Source: Syngnathus acus (taxonomy: Eukaryota; Chordata; Actinopteri; Syngnathiformes; Syngnathidae). Taken from it: a stretch of 64,000 nucleotides of DNA. The number at the start of each line of letters is the position of its first letter. Positions within the stretch are counted from its first letter, which is position 1. Positions 52,285 through 64,000 of this stretch are shown here, one piece after another. Position numbers and translations under genes: made by a program. Where the stretch lies: positions 8,801,476 through 8,865,475 of the forward strand of contig NC_051089.1 of the NCBI RefSeq assembly GCF_901709675.1. Reading direction: 5' to 3'. Below the pieces are notes generated by a model. The model ran no database searches. It saw only the letters and a list, made by a program, of their open reading frames with translations, and had not been told where the DNA came from.

Positions 52285-55200
52285 CACAACCACATAAAAG
52301 AACAAGACGTACTATAAAGCTACAAAACATTGCATGATTAATAAATAAAATAGTTTTCTGAGCTACAAATCTGATTACAATTGAATTATTTTCTATATTT
52401 CTCTCTGAATAAACAAAATTGACATGAAATATACAATGCCATCCTGGAAGGCATCACAGTTTACAGCGCAAACTGTCTTGTCTTGAGAATGAATCTTGCA
52501 TGTTTTTGCCTGCGTTGGAGATAAGACTTTTAAGAGTTAACATATCAGTGAGTATGAGGAGTGAAAAATCCCCCCCCCTTCCCTTCCCCAAAATGCTCCT
52601 GAGATCGAAACTGATCTCGTCTACTTCAGTGCCAAGTTCGCTATTTGTGACAAATATCAAGCGCTGTCAAGGATTAAACTCCCTCCTCGTCTAAATGTCG
52701 CATTTTTAATGCTGATCTCCTCCCAATATGCAAATGTGTGTTCTTTAACAGTCTGCTCTCATGCTTCAAATGTCTTTTTAATATATAGTTTGAAACATTA
52801 GATGGCCTGTCTTTCAAAAACCAAATTGATGCCTTTCTTAAAAACACAACAACAAACATAGTTGTATAGCTCTGTGAACTCAACAGCCAGCAACCACTTT
52901 ATCATTTACCAAAAAAAAAAAAAGGAACATATTGCGACAAATAAGTCAATTTTCTCAGCCAGCAGCTGTAATGCATTATTATTTTGGCCCAAAGTTGCAT
53001 ATGGAAGCTTTCCCATGTCTTGGTGAAAAACAAGTAGTGGATGGCCATCCTTGAGGTTGAAAAATGTTTTCCAAAAAGGTCACATGAGTGTTATCTTGCT
53101 CTCACCTCCTGACACATCTGCTCCAGTTCCTTCCGTAAATAGCAGCAAATCCAATGCAAATGAATGCCAACGATCTGCTTCTGGAATATGCCTGTCTGCA
53201 AATACAATTATTTTTCATATGCCGCACAACTAATTCTTAAGAGCCACTATGGGCCTCATCAAGCTGTTGAATTCATTTTCAAGAACTGCAGTTCCAACTG
53301 AATGCATGCAATCAGATATTTATTTTTATTACTGCGAGGGTTTTACTCCTGGATTAGACTGGAATATGAAAGTTCCCTGTGGTTTAGTTGGTCTTCCACT
53401 AGACTCGTTTACAGAGCTGCTGTGTGTAACTCATATGCACTTATAATGATGAGGAAATGCTTAAATTTCATAGAACTTGTTCAGCGGATGACATAGTCGA
53501 GTAGTCCCATTACATCTAATTAACCAACACTGTTTTTCTTTTACTCTAAGCCACCATATTGAATCACCAAGGAACTGTCAGTACCAATAGTACAGTGTGA
53601 TGCTGCTTGTAGTGTGCCTTGCCAAAGTCGTATTAAGGCTGCTAAATGTCTCTGGACGACTGAAACACATACACATTCACCATAGTCACCGCTGAACCTA
53701 AACCACAGGCACTCATGTCAGATGAGTCTGTGAACAGACCTTTATTCTCGCACTGAGTTGTTCTGAGCAAGTGTGTGCCTCAAACTCTTCCAAATATCAC
53801 TTTCTGTGACTTAGCCATTCAGTTGCATTGTGCTCTCCTCTGACCAAATGTGTCTCAAAGCTGCAAAATTATTAGTATTGTTATTGTTATTATTATTATT
53901 GTCAGCTCCTTGACCTAATAAGGAACTTAACGTTGGGCTTGTTGCCTTCTGAAGCGTTACGTTTGAGCCAGGTACTTCCCCTGCTATCCAGAGGCCCTGG
54001 TAATACAGACTTGTCCAGACATTTACACAAAGATCCTTTTACTTTTTCCACTTCCCTAAGTATGAATCCCCAGCGCCCATGTGGGCTTGTATTTACAGTA
54101 CGTATGCAGGCCTATAGGCTTACGGAGGTAACAAGATGGGGTTAGTGGGAGGTCAGTTTTTCACTTATTTTGTCTGACTGCTTTCAAATGAAATTCTGTT
54201 TAAAGTCAATGTGCCTTGGAAGGTTAGGGAAGTAACTTAGTAAAAAAAAAAAGTCCTTCACCTGTTTGACCATGCTTCCATTAACCCCAACGCTCTGTAG
54301 TAAATACACCCAAGTGTGCACACATCACTTAAGCCCCCTTCAGCAGCCATCAGTTACCAAGCCAATTCATCTTGGGTAGGTTGTTGGAGAGAAGAGGAAA
54401 ATTTGAGAAGAACACAGAGAGAGGAAAAGGGAAAGAAAGGGAATAGGAGATGCGGCACCCCTATCACGATGATTGATGAAGGAGGGGGTGTTGATGAATG
54501 GCTGCCAAGAGTCTGGAGAGGAGAAAAAAAGAGAAATAGGACACAGGCAACTTGTCATGGCTACTGTTAAAATAAGCCCTTTGTTTTATGTCAATAACAG
54601 ATACCACCTGTTTGTTATCTTTATTGCTTCCAATGCGATTTTGTGATATGGGCCGCCCTAACACTTAAAAGAACAACAAAAAAGGCTAAATTACTTTTCC
54701 TGGTAAGGAATGAGTCAGTGAAACCACCGAATTGTCATATTAGCAGTCCAACAATAGAAGATTGGATAATACTAGCTGATGGACTGCAGGGACAAGCAAC
54801 AATGTATGACAGGCTTGACGACAACCGAGACATTTGGAGAGAGGAAAAATAGTGCATGAAGGTACCCGAGGCGCTTTGACCGTGGCTTATCATGGACACT
54901 GCTGTTATATAAACCTGGAAGCGAGCAACAGTTGGGCAAAGAGGGACAAAGGCAGGAGCGAAGGAAGTGAGGGGGTTGTGCCAAAAGAAGTTTGAAAGAG
55001 TGGAAAAAGAGAAGAGGTTGCCCCTGCGGCCTTGTGTGGCTGGCTGTGTGCTCCTGTTATGCTCAGCGGCAGCGGCTGACTAAATAAACAATCCTAATTG
55101 GCTGTGGAGCCCCACTAGTCTGGGGTTTCATTCGCTTTCATCCTCGGGAAGCTGTGGGAGAGCCAAGGTGAAGCATCATGACAAACCCACGCTTAACCGC

Positions 55201-55650
55201 GCACGTATAAAATCTCAGCGTGCATATATGTTCTTGTGTAAAGCTCACATTGGATGGCCGCCCTTTGCCCCAGTCTCTCTCTCTTTTGCTGTCGTCACAT
55301 AAATGTGATGTATTTGTATGTGACCTGCTAGTGGCCTCCTTTAATGCAAGCTCAACAGAGAGCGGCCTCATGTGGTCGTCTGCTTCATGAATCTGGGAAG
55401 GAACATACACCAAGTACAGCACATGCCCTTAAATAATTACTCAGTGCCGAGTTAATACAAGTGGGAGCGAAAAAAACATTATTGTGAAGACGTTTTTTGA
55501 CTTGACATCCCCCTTAAATGTTCACGTGCACATACACTAACTCACATGGAACTGCACAGATGGGTTAGATGTGGATTATTTGTTTCACAGATTGAATTCA
55601 GGTGACTAATGGATTGTCCATGTGCCTCTTTTTTTTTTTTAGCAGATTTT
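52285..55650. other. intergenic, nothing recognised
   Basis: Mixed-composition non-coding DNA with short ATT repeats near 53876. No exon or transposon recognised. Confidence 0.5.
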
Positions 55651-55654
55651 TTTT

Positions 55655-55880
55655 CTTCTGGCTATGCCCTGTGACTCACTGGCGACCAGATCAGTGTTTA
55701 CCCTGCCTTGTGCCCAAAGTCAGCTGAGATATCCTTCAGTTCCCTCTCTCTCTCTCGTGTAACGTCAGAGCTCCAACTTGGTGTCGTGGAGCCACGCCAG
55801 CATCTCTGGTCCCAGTTCCCTGATACCCTGAACAAGATAAGCGGGACAAAAAAAAAAAAAAAAAAACATGGATGGATAGG
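55655..55880 (+). mobile_element. old SINE copy with insertion
   Basis: The 3' half of the SINE family at 6797 is recognisable: ccctgtgactcactggcgacc, tgcccaaagtcagctgagat, a terminal aagcgg-like word, a long A run and the atggatggatagg tail. The centre is interrupted by a CT-repeat and unrelated sequence. No head. Strongly diverged. Confidence 0.6.
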
Positions 55881-58800
55881 TGGTTGCTTTGTTTACATGA
55901 CTACAGTGTTTTGAATACCAGAGTAAAAACATTTGAAAGCGGCTTCCTTATCATTTCCACCTTGACAATGACTGTTCAGTGAGGTCATGTGTGAATATGT
56001 CACAGCAAAAAAAAAAAAAAAAAGACAGCAATGATGGGCGCAGCTACTATGTTCTCATATTTGTCTATCACTTACCATCCATCCAACTAATTCTTTACTA
56101 ATTCTCAACCAGAGTGCTGTGAGAAATCTTCAGAGGTGCTGTGGGAAATTATCCAATTTTATTTATATCCAATTTGTTTACTGCTACCTGTCCTTTCTCT
56201 ATACTCTTTTTGGCAGTGGGTCTCTCAGCCCCAAGTTGCCATGGAAACTGCACAAAACATTTTTTCAACTGGGTATTTGCCCACACAACTGTGATAAATT
56301 ATTTGATTGAGGTTACGGCACATTAAATTATGCAAACTATTTATTGCATATGGACTTTTGTACCTATTAATTGTGAGTAAAATATATGTTGGTCAAACTG
56401 TTGGCTCTGCTTTGACGCCATCAAAAGATCTCAGTGTCCCACCATGATTTTTTTTCTTACCATACAAAACTATTGACCAGAGCAAATCCAGTGAAATGAA
56501 TAACAATAATTTTCGTAATACAGTAATTGAGACCTGTCATCTACGGAGCCTCGAGAAAAAGAAACATTCGTGTGTTCCAGGAAAGAGAAAAAAGGCTCTT
56601 CTGCTCTCAAACAGACCCTGGGCCCTATCCAAGAATGGCTTGGGAAAGGGAATTGTGAAAGTGGTTGTCATGGAGGATTGAATGAAAAGAGGATGACTTT
56701 CTGTCTTGAGATGTATGTTACTGCTCTCCTTACACACCCGCTAGCGAACAAAAGAAGCTAACGAATTCCGGAGCCGCAGTATATAAACTGTCACGAAAAC
56801 GGGACTGGATGACGATAATAGATTCAGGCGGAAGCAATCCGAAGTGGCAGTACCCATTATGAGGAGACAGACCAAAATGGCAGTGAGTTGTACTTTGATC
56901 GAAAGATGCATGACAGCAGCCACAAAAAAGAAAAGTGCATTTATTTTTAGAAAGGTCAGGTCAGTTGAACATCTGGCATATCTTCAAAAATAAGACAAAA
57001 TAGTCACAATTTTGCAATAAACACGTAACTCGTTCTATTTATGTGTCTAGCAAAAGCATGCCAAGGTTTACTGTCTCTGAAGGCATCCTCTGAAATTTTT
57101 GCATTCTTGGCGGTTTAGTGGTTCTGGCAACGGGAGCAAGTCAAAGGGCTGAATGTAAAGACGGTTCAGACCCGACGGCAGCGGCCCTGCCTGCTTCCAC
57201 TCTTTGCATCTTTTCCTCTTTTTCTGGATCACTACAGTACACATGGAGTCCATGCAGGCATCCTGGTGATTCCTGATTAGGTGCACATTAAATTCAAGGC
57301 TACTTAAGAGTCATCTCAGTATTAGACAGTAGCACTATTCGCTAGTGCAAAGTAGACAGACATGGGCTTATTTTCCCTGACTGGTTTGAATCGGTCAAAC
57401 ACATGGAAATTAGATGGGAAGTTACGTATATGCGGAGACAGGAAAGAAAATGTTGATAACTACAAAAGTCTGATTTGTTTAGCATTGTATAGCTTGAAGT
57501 CTCTCTTTTGATGATGGCTCAATATCTGCCAAAGTCCTGTTTGAGACGTGATTTATATTGAGTTCCCTGCTGCCATAGAATGGTCATATATCAAGTCTGC
57601 ACTCACAAGTTGAAGCAAAAAAAAAACAACCGGTGCCTGTGTCACACATTCACGCTCAATATAGTTGGATATCAACATTCTTGTGTATGAACTGAGCGAT
57701 ATGATCAGAACAAAACTGGGCAGTGACCGTTTTTTTCCAAAGACTTCTCTGAAGATGTCATTTTATGAGCATTTGCCTGGAAGTTCAGTTGAAGCAAAAA
57801 AGAGGGAGAGAGAGGGGGGTGAAGGGAAGAGAGGGAGAGGCTGAGGGCGTGCTTCTTCCGAAGGCGGCAGGCGGCCAACAGCAGCCGACTCCAGTAGGTC
57901 GGCACAGGAAGGGAGTTCGGGAAGAGGGGGGGGGGGGGGTTAGTGTGGATCTATATGTGTGTGAGAGTGAGTGGGTAGGCTGTTAAAAACTCTCACGCGC
58001 GCACCCCGGGCTCTTCAGGAGCGCCGTTTGTTGTTCCCCAGCCACAGGGCTTTCGACTGGACCGGTCCCAGGAGAGTCGTTACTCCACATTCCTTTCCCA
58101 TTATTCCAGGCATCCCTTTATGAGCAGCAACATCCTCTGATTCGTTTGGCCTTTCCGCTTGCCCCCGATGTTCTGTGTTTTTATCCTCATTACTTTGTGG
58201 TTATTAGCTGCTGCTGTTGCTCATGCTGAGGTGTGAGATGGTGATGAATCTCAGAGCTCTGCTCCTTTGATGCATACTCGCGTGTATTCTTTAAACTGGC
58301 GATTCGCAACCACTTGGGATGTGGCAGCGTTCAGAATGTACCAATTGCGTTAAAAATCATTTTTAATGGGAATCATGTGCACATCCCGTGATCATCAATG
58401 AAGTCACATGTTGTTGGCTGAAAATTTGAGAAAAAAAGCACAATGAGGTCAAATTAGGTCAAATCGTTGCATCTACTAACCAAGAATTGGACAGCAGAGA
58501 GAATTCGCCCGCAAACATCTGCTATGAGGAACAGGTGTCGCAGCTGCTCCACTTCCTCATCTGATGACGAGACCACCATGTCTGTCCTTCAATTCTTTTA
58601 TGTCTTCTGTCAATCTTCCCATTCTCCTTGTGGGTCTCCGCGACCTGAGAAGAGAGGAAAGTTCCCGAGGACTTTTCAAGGTCTGGGTTTTGGGGGGGGG
58701 TCAGAGAGGTGCATGGAGCGCTCAGGCACTCCATGTGGCGTCACATTGACTGACACGTACAGGTGAAAGTGAATTGGGTCAGCCTTGTGTCACTGAGAAC

Positions 58801-61439
58801 GCACACAGCTTGTTTTGTTTTAAATACAGTCGCCAAAATATTCTAAAAAAAAAAAAAACTCTATGGTAAATAGTAAACCATTACAAACGATTGCCACAGT
58901 AAACTTTTATTGTTTATAGAGTCAGTAAAGAATTTGTATATTTTTAAAAGCTTTTCAATGTAGCTCATATTTTAGCAGGATTGGGCCTGTTGATTTCGAG
59001 CCATCAAGGGAAAAATTGTCACGCTTCAGGATTTTTGTTGAAAAAAAAAACACTCAGGGAGAGAATACTGCCAAGAACACACAAACTGGCCTTGTCTTCA
59101 CGGTTGGAAGTTTTTTCTCCCTTATTGTGAGGAGACGCATACTTCACTCGAACCTCTGACCTTGGAGACAGGCAAGAAATCCTGCAGAAATAATTGGACA
59201 AATAAACAAGGAGGAGAAAGTCCAGGCCTCGATACTTAGAGGTTGCATTTTTCTCCCGAGTGTGAAGTGTGCGTGACACACTTCTTTGTTGCTGTGGGCC
59301 CAAGATAACCAAACACTTCAACTCCAACTTCAAAGCGGGCCATATTGTAACAATTAATGAGTATCAAAATCTGTTTTTGAAATACTTAAGTCCAACGTGT
59401 GAGGGAACTGAACTGCTGATTCTTTGACTTGGTCTACTTTCTGTGTCACCTGACTGGCTGCAACGGCACAAACACCCGCTTCTTCCTGCTTGTCCGGATG
59501 CAGAGCTGTGACTGGCAGCAAAGCGTTGCTGTTATTTCTGGCATCAAAAAGTCTCGCTGTCTCTGAGAACACAATGGTGTGCTAAACTCAGCAATATAGA
59601 CTCAAGGTTATCTCTTTTTTTTTGGGGGGGGGGGGGGAATAACAGTACAATAACAATATTTGTTTTGTTCAGTATGTACAAAAGCCTATTGAAATAACAT
59701 TTTATCTGCTCCTCCATCCTCAAACTATCCACTAGATGTCGCTAAACTCCCCCGACCTACATTACTCATCGACTCACCTTACGCTGGTTCTCTGGTCTAG
59801 TCGTCTGTTCCCAGTCCAAGCCAAAATCTTCCAGAACTGTTATCCTTTCATTGTGGGTCAGATATCCAACTAGCATGTTTACAAAGAGTTCTTCCAGCGT
59901 TTGCTTTGTTCAATACGTGAGAAGAAGCAAGCAATGTAGCTGGATGGCTGCATCACCATGACAACACATCTGCTCACAATGCCCCAAAGCATCCGACAAG
60001 TCCTGGCTGTGCTGGAGCAACCTTTTGCTCACCTGACTAGTCTGCATTTTTTTTCCTACTTCCTAAGCTCAAGACATAAATAATGATGTAGTTTGGATTT
60101 ACACCTCTTCACTGCCAATTCTCTCACATCCAACATTACATTAAATTTTCCTCTCTTCGTGATGCTCAGTAGATGTTCCTCCCTAGGAGCATTGAAGTCA
60201 TTTTTCACAATGATGAAAAAAAATAACATATCCCATATGGCCATGAAAGCGCCATACATACACATGCAAGATGCTATAGGTAATATATATGCACGCAGTG
60301 TCTGATATATTCTCCGCTATGGAATCAGGTGTATTTATGAGCTGTTCTCTCCGTTTGAGTCTTTGACAGTCAGAAACAAGCCAAAATCTTATGAGCAAAT
60401 GTTGCAAAGGGGATCTTTTTGTATGCGCAGGCATGAAAGATACCGATCCCTGAGTTCAGGGATAATATGGTATATTATATCGCCATATGTTGCATGTAAA
60501 CAAAATTGTTGAACATTTTTTTTAAAGGACTTAAACGATAAACACTGGTTTCCAGATGTATGAGTGTATTTTCAAGCCTGCACTCCCGTCATCACCTGCT
60601 GATAAGCCCTACAGTCAATAGGAGCATTTTTCTTGTGTTTCATTCACCCCACCCTTCCCAATTTCTTTTTATCAAGACATCTTTACATGGAGCCCTCAGA
60701 CCCTCTTCTAGTCTAGGGTCATTATCATATATATCTTATTTCATTTCATATTCACCATATAATCCACCCCCCGTGCAGTTTTTTTAGAGACATAGCTGTA
60801 ATTGCTCTTGGAGGTGAGATGAATAAAAAGAGCCCTATATCGAGAGAGTATTTAACATGTTTATTCACTGTCATATAATCTTGCCAGTTCAGTAAACATA
60901 TTAAAGTATTAAACTCCATCATTGGATTGCTCTGTAGGACACATTGCACGAGATAAGCATGAGCTTGACGCTGGGGTGCAGTACCAAGGTCTGACACAGT
61001 GAGGTGTTGTTGTTAATATGACAGAATTGTTGTTGTATCATTATGACCACTGTACTGTAATTAAATGCACCGACAGCACCAACCATGATTGATTTGGAAA
61101 TATTTACATGGGGTTAACGCTATACCCTATCTACTTTTGAATTTGTATTTTTTGTTTTTTCTTCTTAACTTGGAAGTTCCCGACCTTGCCACTTGCGGGG
61201 TAACCTTAAGTCTCTTAAGTCATTCTTTATACTGCGAACTTGCATGATGGAGAGAAACTGCGTAAAGTGGGAAAGAATAACCTCAAAGCACGCGTCATTA
61301 ATAATAATAATAATAAAATTAATAATAATAATATAATTAATAATAATAATTAATGATAATAATAATACATGTTTACTGTTCTCTCAGGTTTCTTTATGAT
61401 AGCAATATCTCCCACTTAAGATCCACATAAGTCACGGAA
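55881..61439. other. gene-poor interval upstream of the right-edge gene
   Basis: No confident exon. 57780-58030 is GA- then GC-rich (gagagggagaggctgaggg, gcgcgcaccccgggctcttc) and could be an alternative 5' exon or promoter of the gene starting at 62022. Poly-G runs occur near 57926-57940 and 59622-59637. Confidence 0.4.
61297..61368. repeat. (AAT)n-rich microsatellite
   Basis: Imperfect AAT/ATA repeats over about 70 bases. Confidence 0.9.
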
Positions 61440-62021
61440 AAGCGACTTCCCATTCGAAGTGAATCACGCACGTTCAGTGGAAGTCCCGTGCATGCTGCGT
61501 GTGTTGACGCATTTGGGGAGCGTGCTCCGGTGTTTGCGCTCAATCTCCCGAATCATAAATGCGGGGGAGGCTCTCCGAGAGACGGGGGTCGTGTGTGTGT
61601 GTCGGGGGGTTTCCTTTGGGGGTGTCATACCGGGTGCCGTGGGTCTGGGATGGCGCTGAGTACAGTGTGAGCGAGTTTGCAGCCAAACTTTGCTGAGCGG
61701 AGGCAAGGCTGCAAAAGTTCGCCGGGGAGGCTGAGTCGCAACCCCGCACGGTTCCGCTGTCATGTCCCTCCTGGACCTCCCGTGTGAACAAACATATGGA
61801 TTAGAAACTTCAAAATGCGTGGATTGTTGTCTCGCTAAAGTGGATTTATCCGTGGGACGTACAAGTTATCGCTTTGCTGCTTTTGCTGCACGCTGTTGCA
61901 GTCTCAATGGACTCTTATCTACCGGACTGAAATGCATTGCTTAACTTGGAGATAAGCGAGGAAGCTTGAGGAGGACATATACCATGTAGCCTTGTGTCGG
62001 TTTTTTTTTTCTCTCCACGCA
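61440..62021 (+). promoter_or_regulatory. CpG-rich promoter / 5' UTR of right-edge gene, with a uORF
   Basis: Composition becomes GC- and CpG-rich from about 61440. An upstream open frame (61762-61944, 60 codons, starting MSLLDL) precedes the main start at 62022, and a minimal ATG-TAG (61984) follows it. If this region is exonic, both could dampen translation of the main frame. Transcription start not visible. Confidence 0.45.
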
Positions 62022-64000
62022 ATGCATTCCCCCCGTGACAAGGAAGTGGCGCTCTTTTCTCGGAAACACCGACTCATGGCTGCGGCTATGCCCGGCGAGG
62101 ATAGCCCTTTGCCGGTCAACACTTCCAGGGCTGACCGCAACGGCTTGGGGGGAATAGTGCACTGTTTTATATGTGGCAGCGGAGTCACGGCAGGGAAGGA
62201 GCTGAGATTGCAAGTGACATATCAAAAGGAACACTACCCCTTTTTCCCGTTCCTTCAGACCCAGGAGCCAGCTCCGGGTGCGAGCGAGCTGAGCCCGGAG
62301 GGTCACGCGCTGGTGTGCGCTGTGTGTCACTGCTTCCTCGCGGAGCAGTGGAACTCCTTTGAGAGGAGCGGGACGCCCATCGAGAAGCGCATGTACTGGC
62401 TGAAGCGACCCTATCAGTGCGACTCTCGCCGGGTCCCCCAGGAGTGGAATATCTCCTACGAGCTGGAGCGGAGGATCAGCACCGGTAGCCACAACTACGA
62501 CGGGGGCGCGGAGTCGGACTTCTCATCCTTCTCTGACAACATGTCAGATCAGGAGATGGATGTGGTGGACAGGGGCGGTGTGAGTAAAGACAAGTGCCCG
62601 AGAGCAGCGGCTAAATCGCAGAGAGATGGGAACCGGAAAAGCAGTGTTAGAAACAGCCCAGACTCCCCAAGGACGCTCCCCCGGTATACGGTTGGGGTCT
62701 ATGGTGCGCAGGGGTCACCCAAACCGGAAAGCTTGACGCCTACGAGACGCGCACCTAAAATGATAAATAATGTGTGTCAGTCATCATATTCTTTGGCCAA
62801 GTTTCAGGAGAGTGTCCCTCAGCGGTGCAATGACAACCACCCCCCCAATGCACCTGTGCAGGACAACGGGGTCATTATCCGCCACAGGTCATGGCTGGGC
62901 GAGGCCAACGCGAGACACCCTGATCCGTGTCACATCCAGCGAGGACCCGACAACAGCTGCGCCTCACCCGGCTATCCTCATCCCACCTCCATCGTCAACT
63001 CTAAATGTAATCGGGATATTCCGAGAGGCAGCAACTCGGATGAGGATGAGATTAACATCACGAGTGATGAAGACAGGGACATGCGAGGTCGTAAAACCGT
63101 CAAACATCGTGGTGACCTTTTGACCAGAAAAGTAGCACAATTGCACCGCAATGCAGAGTCAAACGCAGAGGGACGTGCTTGCTTTATCTGCGGCACTGAA
63201 CTCAGTCCTGGTGGAAGTTATAAAGTCAGCGTTCAAAAGCAAGAAACGGCACAAGGGGAACCTTTCTTTCCTTTCCTGTGGCTGCACAGCCCCCCTCCAG
63301 GTGCATCACCCATCAGCCCAGCAGGTGTGACACTGGTGTGCGGCAGTTGTCACGCCTCACTCATGCAGCAATGGCACAACTTCCAACAGGCTGACGTTCC
63401 CGTGCTTCAACGCCTTTATGTCGTCCCGCTCAACCCAGCCGCCGCGTCCCAGCAGGACAAAATCATTCAGGCAACGGCGTGCGACACTAGAGGTCCTCGC
63501 GAGGCCTGTTTTCTGTGCGGCAATGAGTGCGCCGCCGATAAAGTGGTGCACGCGCAGGCCGGCGTCGGTAAATCTCGCGGGGTGATGTTTTTTCCTTTCA
63601 TCAACATGCTCCCCTGCCCACCCAATGCCCAGCCGATGAGGAACGGCCGTGTGCGCTGCTGCTCTCAGTGCCTTTTAATCCTGGAGGACATCTGGAGTGC
63701 TTATCACCTTTGTCTCAACGAGGACCTCATCAACTCTCTCAGCTCCTTCCTGGTCAGGTATCATTCCGTCATGGCCATTGAAGGGTTTGGAGCTATTCGT
63801 TCCCGTACGGGCGTTTCTTCTGAGAGCTCCGTGTCGGTGTGCTACTTGTGTGGATCGGAGTTGTCTCCCGGATGCGAGTTCCAGCTTCATGTCAATCCTC
63901 CTGGACGTTGCGGTGAGAAGGAGCCTTTCTTCCCCTTCCTCACAGTGCACCCACCTGCTCCTCGAGCCAAGCCAGTTGATGCCACAGGCCTGGTGTCCGT
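62022..64000 (+). CDS. large protein with four tandem cysteine-pair (putative zinc-binding) modules, 5' part, runs off the window
   Basis: I do not recognise this gene. From ATG 62022 the frame is open to the window edge (over 659 codons, no intron). It contains four copies of a module of about 85-110 residues: Cys-Phe/Tyr-x-Cys-Gly, a strand region, PFFPF or FFPF, a Pro-rich PPPGA-like turn, then Cys-x2-Cys and a Trp 8-9 residues later. Module starts are C48, C387, C496 and C607; the fourth is cut by the edge. Module 1 ends RMYWLKRPYQC. Between modules 1 and 2 lies a polar, probably disordered linker (about 140-380) with FSSFSDNMSDQEMD and SDEDEINITSDED. Four cysteines in two CxxC pairs suggest one zinc per module (inference). 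There is no signal peptide or membrane segment, so a nuclear or cytosolic role is likely. The long first coding exon and wide upstream desert resemble vertebrate developmental regulators. Confidence 0.85.
   Translation, partial: MHSPRDKEVALFSRKHRLMAAAMPGEDSPLPVNTSRADRNGLGGIVHCFICGSGVTAGKELRLQVTYQKEHYPFFPFLQTQEPAPGASELSPEGHALVCAVCHCFLAEQWNSFERSGTPIEKRMYWLKRPYQCDSRRVPQEWNISYELERRISTGSHNYDGGAESDFSSFSDNMSDQEMDVVDRGGVSKDKCPRAAAKSQRDGNRKSSVRNSPDSPRTLPRYTVGVYGAQGSPKPESLTPTRRAPKMINNVCQSSYSLAKFQESVPQRCNDNHPPNAPVQDNGVIIRHRSWLGEANARHPDPCHIQRGPDNSCASPGYPHPTSIVNSKCNRDIPRGSNSDEDEINITSDEDRDMRGRKTVKHRGDLLTRKVAQLHRNAESNAEGRACFICGTELSPGGSYKVSVQKQETAQGEPFFPFLWLHSPPPGASPISPAGVTLVCGSCHASLMQQWHNFQQADVPVLQRLYVVPLNPAAASQQDKIIQATACDTRGPREACFLCGNECAADKVVHAQAGVGKSRGVMFFPFINMLPCPPNAQPMRNGRVRCCSQCLLILEDIWSAYHLCLNEDLINSLSSFLVRYHSVMAIEGFGAIRSRTGVSSESSVSVCYLCGSELSPGCEFQLHVNPPGRCGEKEPFFPFLTVHPPAPRAKPVDATGLVS

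Noticed and set aside
58467-58766. 99-codon frame with CRSCSTSSSDDET, thought to resemble a Ser/Asp-rich exon
   Set aside because: The resemblance is only compositional. Without flanking exons or conserved sequence I cannot support a gene.
61297-61368. Possible AT-rich scaffold or origin element
   Set aside because: Simple AAT microsatellite; no further signal.

Overview
This window is vertebrate nuclear DNA, almost certainly from a ray-finned (teleost) fish. Genes are split by GT-AG introns. The non-coding DNA is AT-rich, with CpG-rich promoters, a long (GT)n/(AT)n microsatellite, fish-type tRNA-derived SINEs, hAT and Tc1/mariner relics and a LINE 3' end. No bacterial operons, CRISPR arrays, phage or retroviral genes were seen.

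Layout, left to right. 1-5.2 kb: non-coding, with a dead hAT transposon copy at 2.8-3.9 kb. 5.2-10.6 kb (+): a complete PIGG (GPI ethanolamine-phosphate transferase 2) in 12 coding exons, 973 aa. 11.3-12.3 kb: Tc1/mariner relics. 12.9-21.0 kb (+): CDYL2 (chromodomain plus crotonase-like domain), 7 coding exons, 501 aa. 24.2-24.6 kb (-): CMC2, three exons, 78 aa. 25.9-28.5 kb (+): CENPN, 10 exons, 339 aa, head to head with CMC2. 29.3-33.2 kb (+): ATMIN, 4 exons, 767 aa. 35.1-35.8 kb (-): a short C16orf46 homologue. 39.8-40.7 kb (+): an intronless glycogen-targeting PP1 regulatory subunit (PPP1R3 family). 41-61.4 kb: about 20 kb with no recognisable gene except a LINE fragment. 62.0 kb to the right edge (+): the start of a large open reading frame with four copies of a cysteine-pair module. 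I cannot name this gene.

The block CDYL2-CMC2-CENPN-ATMIN-C16orf46 matches the human 16q23.2 order, so it is an old conserved segment. PIGG (human 4p16.3) on the left and the PPP1R3 gene on the right are not part of that human block. The genes do not form one pathway: GPI-anchor synthesis, chromatin reading, mitochondrial cytochrome-oxidase assembly, kinetochore assembly, DNA-damage/dynein-light-chain regulation and glycogen metabolism are represented.

No undescribed multi-gene system was found. The most useful second looks are the four-module cysteine protein at the right edge, a 75-nt stop-free in-frame intron in CDYL2, two GC-AG introns (PIGG, ATMIN), the short C16orf46, and a possible whole-genome-duplication relationship between this PPP1R3 gene and the CDYL-linked PPP1R3G. 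Exon borders were assigned by eye from splice signals, reading-frame continuity and remembered human orthologues. No alignment or transcript data were available.
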